Assembly (NCBI GenBank): GCA_964563395.1
Contig: CAZLWK010000007.1
Coordinates: 91,347 to 155,346, forward strand
DNA length: 64,000 bases
DNA from: JBEVOS01 sp964563395
GTDB taxonomy: Bacteria > Pseudomonadota > Alphaproteobacteria > Caulobacterales > Aquidulcibacteraceae
Direction: 5' to 3'
The translations under genes and the position numbers were made by a program. The notes below the pieces were generated by a model that was not told where the DNA came from, did not search any database, and saw only the letters and a list, made by a program, of their open reading frames with translations. Numbering within the stretch: position 1 is the first letter of the stretch; every line of letters starts with the position of its first letter. Below are positions 50,405 through 58,004 of this stretch, in pieces.

Positions 50405-50789
50405 CTTGCTTCTCCACGAGGGCGCGGATGGCGGCGGCGACATTCACGCGCCCGCCAAGCAGGTATTTCGCCTCCTGCAGTGCGTGCCATGGAAACGGGT
50501 TCTCGGCGCCCACGAGGTCGCGCGCCTTGACAATGCGGTCATAGGCTTCCGCCGCGCGCTTTTCCGACGTCTCCGCGATTGCCAATACCTCCCCCAGCGC
50601 CGCTCTGCGCACCCGCGCGTCGTGCTCGGGATCGGGGAGGCGATAGCCGGCACGAAGAGCAACGCGCGCGTACTCCGTCGCGGTCGCTCGCCGCATCGCA
50701 AGGTGCAGCTTGTCGGGGCGCTCAAACGCCATTGGATCAAGCGCCCGCGCCAGCGCCTCCACGTCCGCTTCTGTGTAGTCATTGCTCAT
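50394..50789 (-). CDS. Hypothetical early phage protein, 131 aa
   Basis: From MSNDYTEADVEALARALDPM (the frame is open much further upstream as a shadow). YTEADVEALARAL is typical of small early phage proteins; the C-terminal helices include AAAIRALVEKQDAE. It overlaps the next gene start by 11 nt and the preceding stop by 4 nt. Confidence 0.6.
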   Translation of the reverse strand: MSNDYTEADVEALARALDPMAFERPDKLHLAMRRATATEYARVALRAGYRLPDPEHDARVRRAALGEVLAIAETSEKRAAEAYDRIVKARDLVGAENPFPWHALQEAKYLLGGRVNVAAAIRALVEKQDAE

Positions 50790-50980
50790 GCGTTCACGCT
50801 CCGCAGCATCAACAAGATCGCGCCTACCCCGCCGAGCGCGATGCCAGCGCCGCCGGCGATGAGAAAAATCCGGGCCCCTGTTACGAGGCGGCCATGGCGC
50901 GCGGCCACCAAAGCGCCGCACAGCGACAGCGTGACGCCGAACGCCAACATCTGCGCGACGTCCAGAAGCGACACGCTCAT
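50786..50980 (-). CDS. Small two-pass membrane protein, 64 aa
   Basis: MSVSLLDVAQMLAFGVTLSL... has two hydrophobic helices (about 8-26 and 36-58) joined by a short basic loop (ARHGRLVTGAR). Coupled by 4-nt overlaps on both sides. No family recognised. Confidence 0.6.
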   Translation of the reverse strand: MSVSLLDVAQMLAFGVTLSLCGALVAARHGRLVTGARIFLIAGGAGIALGGVGAILLMLRSVNA

Positions 50981-51495
50981 GCCGCGCGCCCCTGTGTGGA
51001 CGGCTCGCGCAGACAGGCGCTGAGCGCATGGGACACCGCGTCGCGGTGCAGTCGCTGGCAATAATCTTTTTTAGACGCCGACCCGTAGGCGATACGCGCG
51101 AGGCGCCGCCAACTCTCGCGCCCGACATGCTCCTGCCAAGCGCGGATGGCGAGCACGTCCCAGGCGCCCGCGTCCACACCCTGCAATAGCAGCAGCGTGT
51201 CGTATGCGAGATCGTGCTCGCGCGGATGCACCGCCAGGATCCGCGCCCAGGATTCGATGCGCCGGACGATGTCGGCGTCCGACAGGTTCGAGCCCTCGAA
51301 TCCTTCGTCCCACCAGCCGCGGCGATAGTCGGGCTGATAGCTATGCAGGGCGCGATGGGCGCGCCGTCCGCACGTGCCGTCGACAAGGAGGGCCCGATGC
51401 AGGCGCGCGCACATGACCAGCCAGGCCTGCGCTGCATCGCGACGGGCAAGCCGCGCTAAATCGGCGCGATCAAGGGGCGTCAGCGGCAAAGACGG
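50977..51495 (-). CDS. Hypothetical early phage protein, 172 aa
   Basis: From MPSLPLTPLDRADLARLARR. Arg/Trp-rich and helical (DIVRRIESWARILAVHPREH, AIRAWQEHVGRESWRRLARI). It overlaps the DnaA-like gene by 26 nt. Position in the replication block suggests a DNA-linked role; no motif is recognised. Confidence 0.6.
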   Translation of the reverse strand, partial: PSLPLTPLDRADLARLARRDAAQAWLVMCARLHRALLVDGTCGRRAHRALHSYQPDYRRGWWDEGFEGSNLSDADIVRRIESWARILAVHPREHDLAYDTLLLLQGVDAGAWDVLAIRAWQEHVGRESWRRLARIAYGSASKKDYCQRLHRDAVSHALSACLREPSTQGRAA

Positions 51496-51928
51496 CATCT
51501 GGGTGCTCCAAAAGAGACAGGACAGCATGCGCCCGCGGCGTCAGCACAAAGCCTCCGCCGTCGAACACACCTACAAATGCGAATTTTTGGAGCAGGCGCG
51601 CCTGCTCCGGCTGCAGATCGACGCCGCGCGCAAACGCCTGCGCGAAATCACACGCTTCGCGAATACGGCGCTCGCCGGACATCACCGTCGTGTGGTCGAG
51701 CGCGAAAAAACGACCTATGCGCGGCAGCGACCAGCGCAAGCCGCGGCGATCGTGCATCAAAGCGAAGCAGACGAACCGCGCTTGAGCGACCTCATCGCGC
51801 CTGGAGCGCGCGAACAATTCCTCCGTCGGCAACTCGTACAAATCCGCCACCTTGCGCACCAAGCGCCTTGATTGCGCCCCGCCGCGCGCGCGTGCGCGCG
51901 CAAGGGCCACCGCGTCATGCACCCTCAT
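51470..51928 (-). CDS. Stand-alone DnaA domain IV-like DNA-binding protein
   Basis: 152 aa. Residues about 22-95 match the DnaA C-terminal DNA-binding domain: VADLYELPTEELFARSRRDE, VAQARFVCFALMHD, then WSLPRIGRFFALDHTTVMSG with the DHTTV signature helix. There is no AAA+ ATPase part. It could bind DnaA boxes to recruit or block host DnaA, or act at the phage origin. Located between replication genes. Confidence 0.8.
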   Translation of the reverse strand: MRVHDAVALARARARGGAQSRRLVRKVADLYELPTEELFARSRRDEVAQARFVCFALMHDRRGLRWSLPRIGRFFALDHTTVMSGERRIREACDFAQAFARGVDLQPEQARLLQKFAFVGVFDGGGFVLTPRAHAVLSLLEHPDAVFAADAP

Positions 51929-52304
51929 GGCGGCCCTCCGTTTCTCGCGCCTCGCGCCGACGGCTGCGCCGCACCGCCCCAGCGACCGCGCCGCGTGTCA
52001 GGCCAAGCTCCATGGCGGCTGCATCGTAGGTCAACCCTTCGTCCACCAGGGCGGCGGCCAAAAGGCTTTCCTGCTTGATCTGCGGCCCATGCAAATGGCG
52101 GTCGCGCCGCTTCTTCTGGGCCGCGACGATGGCCATGCGGCCATTGGCGCTGAGCCGGCCTTGACGCGAAGCGCCATACGCTTTGGCGATAGCCGAGGCG
52201 CGCGAGGCCGAAACGCCGAACGCGCGTCCGATCTCGCGCACCGTGAGCACGTTTGCGTGCACGGCGGCGGCTATTGCGCGATTGCGCGGCGTGTCGGCGG
52301 TCAT
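51915..52304 (-). CDS. Helix-turn-helix regulator-like protein, 129 aa
   Basis: Two helix-turn-helix-like segments: TVREIGRAFGVSASRASAIA (about 21-40) and TYDAAAMELGLTRGAVAGAV (about 92-111), the second close to the HTH of GcrA-like and small phage terminase/regulator proteins. Highly basic ends. Overlaps neighbours by 14 and 4 nt. Confidence 0.65.
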   Translation of the reverse strand: MTADTPRNRAIAAAVHANVLTVREIGRAFGVSASRASAIAKAYGASRQGRLSANGRMAIVAAQKKRRDRHLHGPQIKQESLLAAALVDEGLTYDAAAMELGLTRGAVAGAVRRSRRREARETEGRHEGA

Positions 52305-52675
52305 CGCCGGCCTCGCCCGCGCGGGGCGCGCGTTTCGAGAAGCGGACGCTGATACTCGTCCTCGAACAGCGCCTTCTTGATGATGAAGTCGCGGGTGCGA
52401 AAGCCCTTGAAGTCTTCCGTCACCTGCGCCCAGGCGCCATCGGCGCGCCGTTCCTCGTAATCGAAGTCGGCTTCATAGGCGCAAATGAAGCCGCCGCGCG
52501 CACCATGCAGCTTGTACCGCACCTGGCGCTTCAGATTTCGGATCTGCCCGCCCATCTGCAGCGTCACAAGTTCGGCGTAGCGCTTGGCCTCCCCTTTCGA
52601 ATCGAATGAGCCGCGCGCGTCCGTCACCCGCTTGTTGCGGTATTTGGGCCGCGCAGAAAGACGGAGCGCGCTCAC
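52301..52675 (-). CDS. DUF1064-family phage nuclease-like protein
   Basis: 124 aa from a GTG that overlaps the previous TGA (GTGA). Motifs: KYRNKRVTDARGSFDSKGEA, KRYAEL, YEADFDYEE, TEDFKGFRTRDFIIKKALFE. The E, D and K-containing core fits the PD-(D/E)XK/Holliday-junction-nuclease-like fold described for DUF1064. Probably resolves or trims phage DNA during replication. Confidence 0.82.
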   Translation of the reverse strand: MSALRLSARPKYRNKRVTDARGSFDSKGEAKRYAELVTLQMGGQIRNLKRQVRYKLHGARGGFICAYEADFDYEERRADGAWAQVTEDFKGFRTRDFIIKKALFEDEYQRPLLETRAPRGRGRR

Positions 52676-53265
52676 CCACGCCCCCCTATGCCAAGCCGCG
52701 CCAATAGGCTGACGGCGCGCGGATCGGGCTCCACCACCATGTGCGGCCGATGCTTGCGCGCCGCTTCCAGCACCGTCTCGGCGGCGCTGAGGAGCCGGCT
52801 GCGCGCGCCAAAAATCGGAGCGCCGAGCGCCTTCACTTCGCCCGGCGTCGACGGCGGGTACGGCCGCGCCTCGTCCATCCAGCGCACCACCGCCGCCTGC
52901 AGCACATCGAGCGGCCAATCCTTCAGGCTCCACAGCCAGAGGCGCGCGTCGATCGTCGCAAAGCGCGGATCGTCCCCTCGCGCGCGATACCGCGAGCGCA
53001 GAAACTCCACCCAAAACGCGACCTCGCGCGGATCGGCGGGCGTCAGCGTAGCCGCGAGGCGCGGCAGATTGGCCTCAGTCTGCGCCACCCGATCCAACGT
53101 AATCTCGCTCAGGCTCTGCCCCGTCGCCAGCGCGCCCAAGCGCAAGCTCGACAGCCACGACACCCAAGCTTGATCGGCGAAGTGCGGCAGCGGCTGCGTC
53201 GCGCTCGGCAGCTGTGAGAGGGGCGGAAGCGAAGGCGCTTCGGGACGCGGCGTCAGATTGGTCAT
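52672..53265 (-). CDS. Phage replication-associated protein (possible helicase loader), 197 aa
   Basis: ATG with GGAGG five bases upstream, inside the last 191 nt of the initiator gene in another frame. Pro-rich start, then a helical domain (TPADPREVAFWVEFLRSRYR, LWLWSLKDWPLDVLQAAVVR). In many phages the gene after the initiator encodes the helicase loader; size and position fit, but there is no AAA+ P-loop. Confidence 0.55.
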   Translation of the reverse strand: MTNLTPRPEAPSLPPLSQLPSATQPLPHFADQAWVSWLSSLRLGALATGQSLSEITLDRVAQTEANLPRLAATLTPADPREVAFWVEFLRSRYRARGDDPRFATIDARLWLWSLKDWPLDVLQAAVVRWMDEARPYPPSTPGEVKALGAPIFGARSRLLSAAETVLEAARKHRPHMVVEPDPRAVSLLARLGIGGRG

Positions 53266-54124
53266 GAAGACCTCCAGATGCAGGCAGGAGCGGTTGGATC
53301 GGCTCAACGGGCGCAAGGCGTCGCGCAGCGGCCTCTCGCACCGCAGCCGTGAAATAGCCCCATGTCGTCACCGGCTGGCGCTTGCGCGCCATGAGCCGCG
53401 TGACGGTCGGGATGACGTCGTGCTCAAGGTCGGCGCCGGCCGTAAGCCACCGGGCGACCTCCACGGCGGTCTCGCCGAGACGTGGGCTTTTGACAGGATC
53501 GAGGAAGGGGCTGGCGATGCGGTCGGCGACGATGTCGGCGGGGGAACGCCCGCGCGCGGGTGCGTCAGCAGTAGTGGTGGAGGTAAGTTCTTTAACTCCA
53601 ACATCTAAGGTAGAGCTGGAATCTATATAAGGGGTGTCGCATTTTTGCGACCCCTCCCCTCGCAATTCTGCGACACCCCCCGTCGCATTTTTGCGACCCC
53701 TTTTTTCACCAAGGGGGTCGCATTTTTGCGACACCCCCCTACTCGCATTTTTGCGACACCCCCCTACTCGCATTTTTGCGACACCCTTCTGCGCCAAGGA
53801 CGTCGCGTTTCTGCGGATGAGCGGCGGCGCGTGGCGAGGCGGCAAATGCAGCCGATAGATGTTCTCGCCGCCTTCGACGGAATCGATCCGCAGCCAGCGG
53901 ACCTCCTTTACGGCGCCGTCGTCCTCCAGCGCGTGGTGCAGATAATCGAGCCGGCGAATAACCGTATCGATACCCTTGCCGACGCGCGCGGCGAGTCGCT
54001 GCAGCGATTGGCCACGCACCACGCCGTCCTCGTCGGCGAGATCGCCAAGCACGAGCAGAAGCACGAACGGGCCGTCGGGAAGGCCGCGTTGGTCGAAGGC
54101 CCAATTCAAGGCGCGCACGCTCAT
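53075..54124 (-). CDS. Phage replication initiator protein (winged-helix, contains origin iterons)
   Basis: 349 aa. N-terminal 100 residues form a winged helix: NWAFDQRGLPDGPFVLLLVL, LADEDGVVRGQSLQRLAARV, TVIRRLDYLHHALEDDGAV, as in lambda O/DnaD-like initiators. The middle (residues about 103-163) is a low-complexity linker imposed by the iterons (RKNASRGVSQKCD). A C-terminal helical domain would contact helicase or loader. The architecture, an initiator with its origin inside its own gene, is that of lambda O. Confidence 0.75.
   Translation of the reverse strand: MSVRALNWAFDQRGLPDGPFVLLLVLGDLADEDGVVRGQSLQRLAARVGKGIDTVIRRLDYLHHALEDDGAVKEVRWLRIDSVEGGENIYRLHLPPRHAPPLIRRNATSLAQKGVAKMRVGGCRKNASRGVSQKCDPLGEKRGRKNATGGVAELRGEGSQKCDTPYIDSSSTLDVGVKELTSTTTADAPARGRSPADIVADRIASPFLDPVKSPRLGETAVEVARWLTAGADLEHDVIPTVTRLMARKRQPVTTWGYFTAAVREAAARRLAPVEPIQPLLPASGGLHDQSDAASRSAFASAPLTAAERDAAAAALRRSSLGVVAVELALGRAGDGAEPERDYVGSGGAD
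53636..53815. repeat. Iteron array, probable phage replication origin
   Basis: Copies of the 16-bp palindrome GTCGCATTTTTGCGAC: perfect at 53636, 53682 and 53717; CTCGCATTTTTGCGAC at 53742 and 53767; degenerate TCGCAATTCTGCGA at 53660 and GTCGCGTTTCTGCG at 53802. Units 4-6 are spaced exactly 25 bp, and the others 22-35 bp. An AT-rich stretch (TCTTTAACTCC, ATCTATATAAGG) lies immediately left at about 53588-53630 and would suit strand opening. All within the initiator gene. Confidence 0.85.
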
Positions 54125-54432
54125 GGCTGTGTCGCTCGCTCGAAGGCGCGATCGAGGCGGCGGCTGTCCACGCTTTCCGCCGCGCGGGCCGGCGGGCGGC
54201 GCACGAACAGCATGGGCATGTCGCCATCCATCTCATGCACCAGCACGACCTCGCCGCGCTGCGCCATGGCCAGCACGGTGCGGTGGGACCACGACCGCAT
54301 CGTCAATTGCTCCCGGCACGAAAAGCAGTGACCGTCCCAAAATATTGGCGAGCCGCGCCCGAGAGTTTCCAGGACCGCGCGATAGCGCGCCTGCGCCTCC
54401 TGCCGGCGACTGAGGGGCGTTGCGCGGTTCAC
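54121..54432 (-). CDS. Hypothetical phage protein, 103 aa
   Basis: MNRATPLSRRQEAQARYRAV..., with CFSC and SWSHRTVLAMAQRGEVVLVH, perhaps a small winged-helix-like fold. Coupled to the initiator and preceding gene by 4-nt overlaps. No family recognised. Confidence 0.6.
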   Translation of the reverse strand: MNRATPLSRRQEAQARYRAVLETLGRGSPIFWDGHCFSCREQLTMRSWSHRTVLAMAQRGEVVLVHEMDGDMPMLFVRRPPARAAESVDSRRLDRAFERATQP

Positions 54433-54764
54433 GGCGCGCCTCCTCGCTTTTGCGACGCGAGATCGCGAATGATGGCCTCGCTCGTTTCGCCAGCCTCCAG
54501 GCGGCGCGCGACGGCGCCGACGGCCGCTGCGTCCGTCGACAGACGCAACGCAAGCAGGCGGTGCACGGCCCGACGCTCCTGCACGGATGGCGCCGACGGG
54601 ACGTCGCGCGCGCCATGATCCGTCGCTGACGGCGCGGCGACCTCTCGGGGCGCCGGCGCGAAGAGAGAGTCGAACGGCGCCAGCTCAAGCGCGGCGCCAA
54701 ACGCATCCTGGAGCCAGTCCACGGCGGCCGGGGACAGCGGGCGCAAACTATCGCTGCGGATCAT
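54429..54764 (-). CDS. Hypothetical phage protein, 111 aa
   Basis: MIRSDSLRPLSPAAVDWLQD..., then an Ala-rich middle and a helical end (TDAAAVGAVARRLEAGETSE). Coupled by 4-nt overlaps on both sides. No family recognised. Confidence 0.55.
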   Translation of the reverse strand: MIRSDSLRPLSPAAVDWLQDAFGAALELAPFDSLFAPAPREVAAPSATDHGARDVPSAPSVQERRAVHRLLALRLSTDAAAVGAVARRLEAGETSEAIIRDLASQKRGGAP

Positions 54765-55339
54765 GGCTCAAACGCGCCTAGCCGCGCGCGTTGAACGCCT
54801 TCGACGAGGTGGCGACGCGCCAAGCGTTGCGCCTGGTGCGAGGATCCCGGCTGATAGCAAACCCGCGCATGCTCTTGGCAATAGACGCCGAACTGCGCAT
54901 CGCTCGTCGCGCGGCCGCAGAAGAACACGCCTTCCCGCTGCGCGTCGCCATAAGGATACCGACACACGTCGTCCTGCACGCTGAGAATGGTGTGCGCCAC
55001 GCCGCACCAATTGAGCGCCGTCAGCGCATCAGGCGCTGGCGGCGGCATGGGCGGCAGAGGCTTTGCCGCAGGCCCTCGTTCGACGCGAACCGGCGACGGC
55101 GGTCTTGACGGCCGCGCCCGCACCGGCCGTGACGGCGTGGCGCGCCCCACCAAGCCGATGCGATGCACCTTTCCGATCACGGCGTTGCGCGTCAGCCCGC
55201 GCCCTTCCGCCGCCGCGAGCGTGCGCGCGATCTGCGTCGCGCTTAAACCTTCGGCCCAGAGCCGCCGCAGGACCGCGACATGCTCATCGTTCCATGGAAA
55301 CTTGTCCGCCCCGCGGACGCCTTGCCCATACCAGCCCAT
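54761..55339 (-). CDS. Phage-encoded GcrA-family cell-cycle regulator
   Basis: 192 aa, GGGAGGG before the ATG. N-terminal GcrA HTH domain: FPWNDEHVAVLRRLWAEGLS, ATQIARTL, LTRNAVIGKVHRIGLVGRA. Pro-rich linker (RPSRPPSPVRV), and the C-terminal zinc-like GcrA domain DVCRYPYGD, VFFCGRATSDAQFGVYCQEH. Host GcrA activates sigma-70 promoters at CcrM-methylated GANTC sites in alphaproteobacteria. A phage copy could redirect early transcription or time lysis with the host cycle. Confidence 0.88.
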   Translation of the reverse strand: MGWYGQGVRGADKFPWNDEHVAVLRRLWAEGLSATQIARTLAAAEGRGLTRNAVIGKVHRIGLVGRATPSRPVRARPSRPPSPVRVERGPAAKPLPPMPPPAPDALTALNWCGVAHTILSVQDDVCRYPYGDAQREGVFFCGRATSDAQFGVYCQEHARVCYQPGSSHQAQRLARRHLVEGVQRARLGAFEP

Positions 55340-55356
55340 CGCCGCCCTCCCGCGGC

Positions 55357-56205
55357 CTAAGCGCTGACTGAGCCGTAATGCAGAGGGGCGCCGGTCCCGT
55401 CGACGATGTCGCGACCGATCGCCTCGAACGAGGCCTGGCGCACATAATCGGGCCGATGCAATTCGATGCCGATTCCAAGTCGGCCGTCGTCGATCGCATA
55501 GCGCAGGAACGCACCGACCGAGAGCGGCGGCTCGCCATAATAGAGCGGGATCCGCAACATGAACTTGTTGGGCACGTCGATATGGCCCGTCTTGGAGCGC
55601 CCCTCGACCTCAACGGCATACTCGAATGTCGTATCCCCGGTCTGAGATCGATAGGCCGTAGAAAAATTCACCTTGCGCTGTGCGCTGAAATCGCGCGCCA
55701 GTTCGAGAATGTCGGCGCCGGCGGGCGCTTCGATGTCCGCCATGTTTTCTTCAAGAAAGCGCACGAATGTCGCTTGCGCGTGCAATTGTCCGCTCACGCC
55801 GGACCAGCGCCGCCACTCCTCCGAATCCTTGAGCGTGAAGATCGCGCGGTGCTCGCCGGTCTGCGACAGGGGCGATTGCCCCTCTTGCGCCAGATGATAA
55901 TCCAGCACCGCGACAAACTTGCCGCCGGCGAGATCGGCGAAGATGCGCGTGCCCGCGCCGGAATAGGTCGAGACGTAATCAATGAAGCTCTGTTTCGCGG
56001 TCAGAGTCACCCCTTGCTTCACGCGCACCGGAGCTGGCGCCCGGTAGTGCGCCGGCGTCTGCTCGACGAGGCGCACCTTGTCGGAGTGCGCTATGAATGT
56101 GCGCCCATCGGCAAGAACAAGGACGGCGGGCTGCGCCGCTTGTTCCGCCAAATCGGCAATAATCCGCGCATCCGGCGTCACCGCCGGTTTTTCACTTGCT
56201 GTCAT
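55357..56205 (-). CDS. DUF2303 (YfdQ-like) phage protein
   Basis: 282 aa. Family pattern: IIADLAEQAAQPAVLVLADG, QSFIDYVSTYSGAGTRIFAD, FVAVLDYHLA, WRRWSG and a C-terminal IPLYYGEPPLSVGAFLRYAI. Found in early regions of many phages; function not known, often near recombination or single-strand DNA genes. Confidence 0.85.
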   Translation of the reverse strand: MTASEKPAVTPDARIIADLAEQAAQPAVLVLADGRTFIAHSDKVRLVEQTPAHYRAPAPVRVKQGVTLTAKQSFIDYVSTYSGAGTRIFADLAGGKFVAVLDYHLAQEGQSPLSQTGEHRAIFTLKDSEEWRRWSGVSGQLHAQATFVRFLEENMADIEAPAGADILELARDFSAQRKVNFSTAYRSQTGDTTFEYAVEVEGRSKTGHIDVPNKFMLRIPLYYGEPPLSVGAFLRYAIDDGRLGIGIELHRPDYVRQASFEAIGRDIVDGTGAPLHYGSVSA

Positions 56206-56235
56206 GATCCGCCCCCTAAGGCGTGGTTGAAAAAG

Positions 56236-56574
56236 CTAGTTCTTGCGGCCCGTGCGCATGTCGCGCGGATCGTCGGGCTCAAGCTCCATGCGCGACTGAC
56301 GCGGATCGTCGCGCTTGAGCGCGCCATCCACCGTCGCGAAGAAAATACTTGGGCGCACCGGCTTGATTGGCACTTTGGCCTTCACATCCGGCTTCACCGT
56401 CACCTGGCCTTCGCCGTTCGGCACCAAATCCAGCTTGATCGTCAGCGAGCCCTTGCCGTCCGTGAGGAACACGCCCTTCACGACCTTGCCCAATTCCTCA
56501 TTGAGCCGCTCGACGAAGCCGCCGCGGTCGATCGCTTTCAATGTGTCGAGAATGTCGCCGCTTTCGCGCAGCAT
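56236..56574 (-). CDS. Phage early protein paired with DUF2303, 112 aa
   Basis: From MLRESGDILDTLKAIDRGGF. Contains ELGKVVKGVFLTDGKGSLTI and a basic KPDVKAKVPIKPVRP segment, then an acidic tail (ELEPDDPRDMR). Proteins of this type precede DUF2303 genes in other phages, suggesting they act together. Located right after the Cro-like gene. Confidence 0.65.
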   Translation of the reverse strand: MLRESGDILDTLKAIDRGGFVERLNEELGKVVKGVFLTDGKGSLTIKLDLVPNGEGQVTVKPDVKAKVPIKPVRPSIFFATVDGALKRDDPRQSRMELEPDDPRDMRTGRKN

Positions 56575-56576
56575 CT

Positions 56577-56825
56577 TTAGCCCTCCGTCCCAATGGATTG
56601 CGGCGGCGCAGGCCAATTGTCGGGATGCAGATCACTCATCCGCACCGCGCCGCGCGTGAATTTTTCGATCGCCAACGCGAGATCGTAGGAACAGCTCGCC
56701 CCGTTCTCGATGCTGGACAGGCGCCCCTTCGAGGCGCCTAGCGCCGCCGCCATTTGCTCCAACGTAAGACCCTGTTCACGCCGCCACCGGCGCAAGGGGC
56801 TGATCTGCTCGACGACCTCGCTCAT
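56577..56825 (-). CDS. Cro-like XRE-family repressor, 82 aa
   Basis: Starts MSEVVEQISPLRRWRREQGL; HTH_XRE TLEQMAAALGASKGRLSSIE at about 21-40. It heads the minus-strand early operon and faces the plus-strand repressor gene across 93 nt containing the shared operator. By layout it is the lytic-side (Cro) regulator. Confidence 0.8.
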   Translation of the reverse strand: MSEVVEQISPLRRWRREQGLTLEQMAAALGASKGRLSSIENGASCSYDLALAIEKFTRGAVRMSDLHPDNWPAPPQSIGTEG

Positions 56826-56830
56826 CGCGA

Positions 56831-56877
56831 AAGTTTCACCACGTAAAACAATGATGGTCAAGCGCAGGTTTTACGTG
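56831..56877. promoter_or_regulatory. Lysogeny-switch operator O1
   Basis: AAGTTTCACCACGTAAAAC (56831-56849), 18 nt, then GTTTTACGTG (56868-56877); CACGTAAAAC/GTTTTACGTG is a perfect 10-bp inverted repeat. It lies between the divergent repressor genes. A second site with the same layout is at 57945-57991. Confidence 0.75.
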
Positions 56878-56918
56878 GCGGTGACGACTTTGCCGCGCAG
56901 GCGCACGACACTGCGCGC

Positions 56919-57281
56919 ATGGGCACGCCGCCGCGCCTTCGTTGGTTTCTACGCGAATGGCGCGCCTATCGCGGCCTCACGCAGGAAGCGCTCGGCGCCA
57001 TGGTCGGCCGCACCAAAGGGCAGATATCCTCACTGGAGAGCGGTCGAACCCCCTATCACCAGACGATTCTAGAGGCGCTCGCCGTCGCGCTGCGCTGCAC
57101 CCCGGCTGATCTCATTTCACGCAAGCCCGACGATCCCGACGATCCGTCGCGCATCTTCCAAGACATCCCGCCCGAGCAGCGCGAGCGCGCTCTCCGTGTG
57201 ATGGAGGCCTTTAGAGAACCGTTCCGTCACCGAGATGAGAACCACCGCCCCCTGCCGCGCCGGCGCAAGGAAAAGGGCTAG
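56919..57281 (+). CDS. XRE-family repressor (CI-like), 120 aa
   Basis: MGTPPRLRWFLREWRAYRGL; HTH LTQEALGAMVGRTKGQISSL at about 20-39 followed by ESGRTPYHQ. The C-terminal part is a short helix (IPPEQRERALRVMEAFREPF) and basic tail, not a LexA-type protease, so induction would not use RecA-driven self-cleavage. Divergent from the Cro-like gene. Probably binds O1 and O2. Confidence 0.78.
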   Translation: MGTPPRLRWFLREWRAYRGLTQEALGAMVGRTKGQISSLESGRTPYHQTILEALAVALRCTPADLISRKPDDPDDPSRIFQDIPPEQRERALRVMEAFREPFRHRDENHRPLPRRRKEKG

Positions 57282-57898
57282 TCCCAAACGCCGGCGCAAT
57301 AGCGGGCGCCAAACGCTTCATCCCTGAAAAACGCAGTCTTTATGAAGTAAGCGTGGGTCGCGATACGCGACAAGGGGTCTTTCGGCGTCGCATCGGACTC
57401 AAAAGGCCCAAACAAAAGCGCCTCGTCCTCGATGTAGAGGCGCCGGCCTGGTCCTATATCAGCTACGTAATACTTACGCATTCCCATGTAAGCGCCGCGC
57501 GCCGACTTTGCCAAAACTTCACCGCAAGCGACATGCCCTTCAAGGGTATGGCGGACAAGCCGCACACGAACCTCTGCGGTCCTCGGGTCCAGAAGCGCGG
57601 CGCGCACCGTCTCTTCGGCGGAAGCCGCAAGGCGCCGTGTTTCTGCAAAGGAAAGTCGCCCGCCTGCAAACGGAGCGGCCAGGACGAGCACGATCAGCGC
57701 CGCCGCGGCGGCCGCCCACCCGGCGCGCGCGGGCCGGACAACCGAGCGGACAGCGGCGAACACGATCAGCCCCGCCAGGGCGGCGGCGCCCGCAGGCCAC
57801 GCCCACTCGATCCAGGTCGGATCGATCGTCTGCGTCGCACCGCCCGCGCCAAGACGCGCGCCGAGGCCGCCAATCTCATCGCCAAGCCGCAACCGCAT
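57278..57898 (-). CDS. Two-pass membrane protein, 206 aa
   Basis: From MRLRLGDEIGGLGARLGAGG. Two membrane spans (about 33-52 and 62-80), then a soluble domain with paired cysteines and aromatic-rich end (YVADIGPGRRLYIEDEALLF, FGARYCAGVWD). It converges with the repressor (4-nt overlap) and diverges from the establishment operon across operator O2, so it is probably expressed in the lysogen: a possible lysogenic conversion or exclusion gene (inference). Confidence 0.65.
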   Translation of the reverse strand: MRLRLGDEIGGLGARLGAGGATQTIDPTWIEWAWPAGAAALAGLIVFAAVRSVVRPARAGWAAAAAALIVLVLAAPFAGGRLSFAETRRLAASAEETVRAALLDPRTAEVRVRLVRHTLEGHVACGEVLAKSARGAYMGMRKYYVADIGPGRRLYIEDEALLFGPFESDATPKDPLSRIATHAYFIKTAFFRDEAFGARYCAGVWD

Positions 57899-57944
57899 GC
57901 CCCCTCCCAGCGACACAATAATCGCCACCGCATCTCAACACCAA

Positions 57945-57991
57945 AAGTTTCGCTTCGCAAAACTTAGCGTTGACCGCGCGTGTTTTGCGTG
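57945..57991. promoter_or_regulatory. Second operator O2, matching the lysogeny switch
   Basis: AAGTTTCGCTTCGCAAAAC (57945-57963), 18 nt, then GTTTTGCGTG (57982-57991). It aligns base for base with O1 (same 19-nt left half pattern, same 18-nt spacer, same right half with A to G). It lies between the membrane protein gene and the plus-strand operon. Confidence 0.72.
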
Positions 57992-58004
57992 GTGGAACTT
58001 ATCC

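Noticed and set aside
53636..53815. CRISPR-like array
   Set aside because: Spacers are 9-20 nt, mostly a repeated CACCCCCCTA; the repeat is a 16-bp palindrome within an initiator gene. An origin fits, a CRISPR does not.
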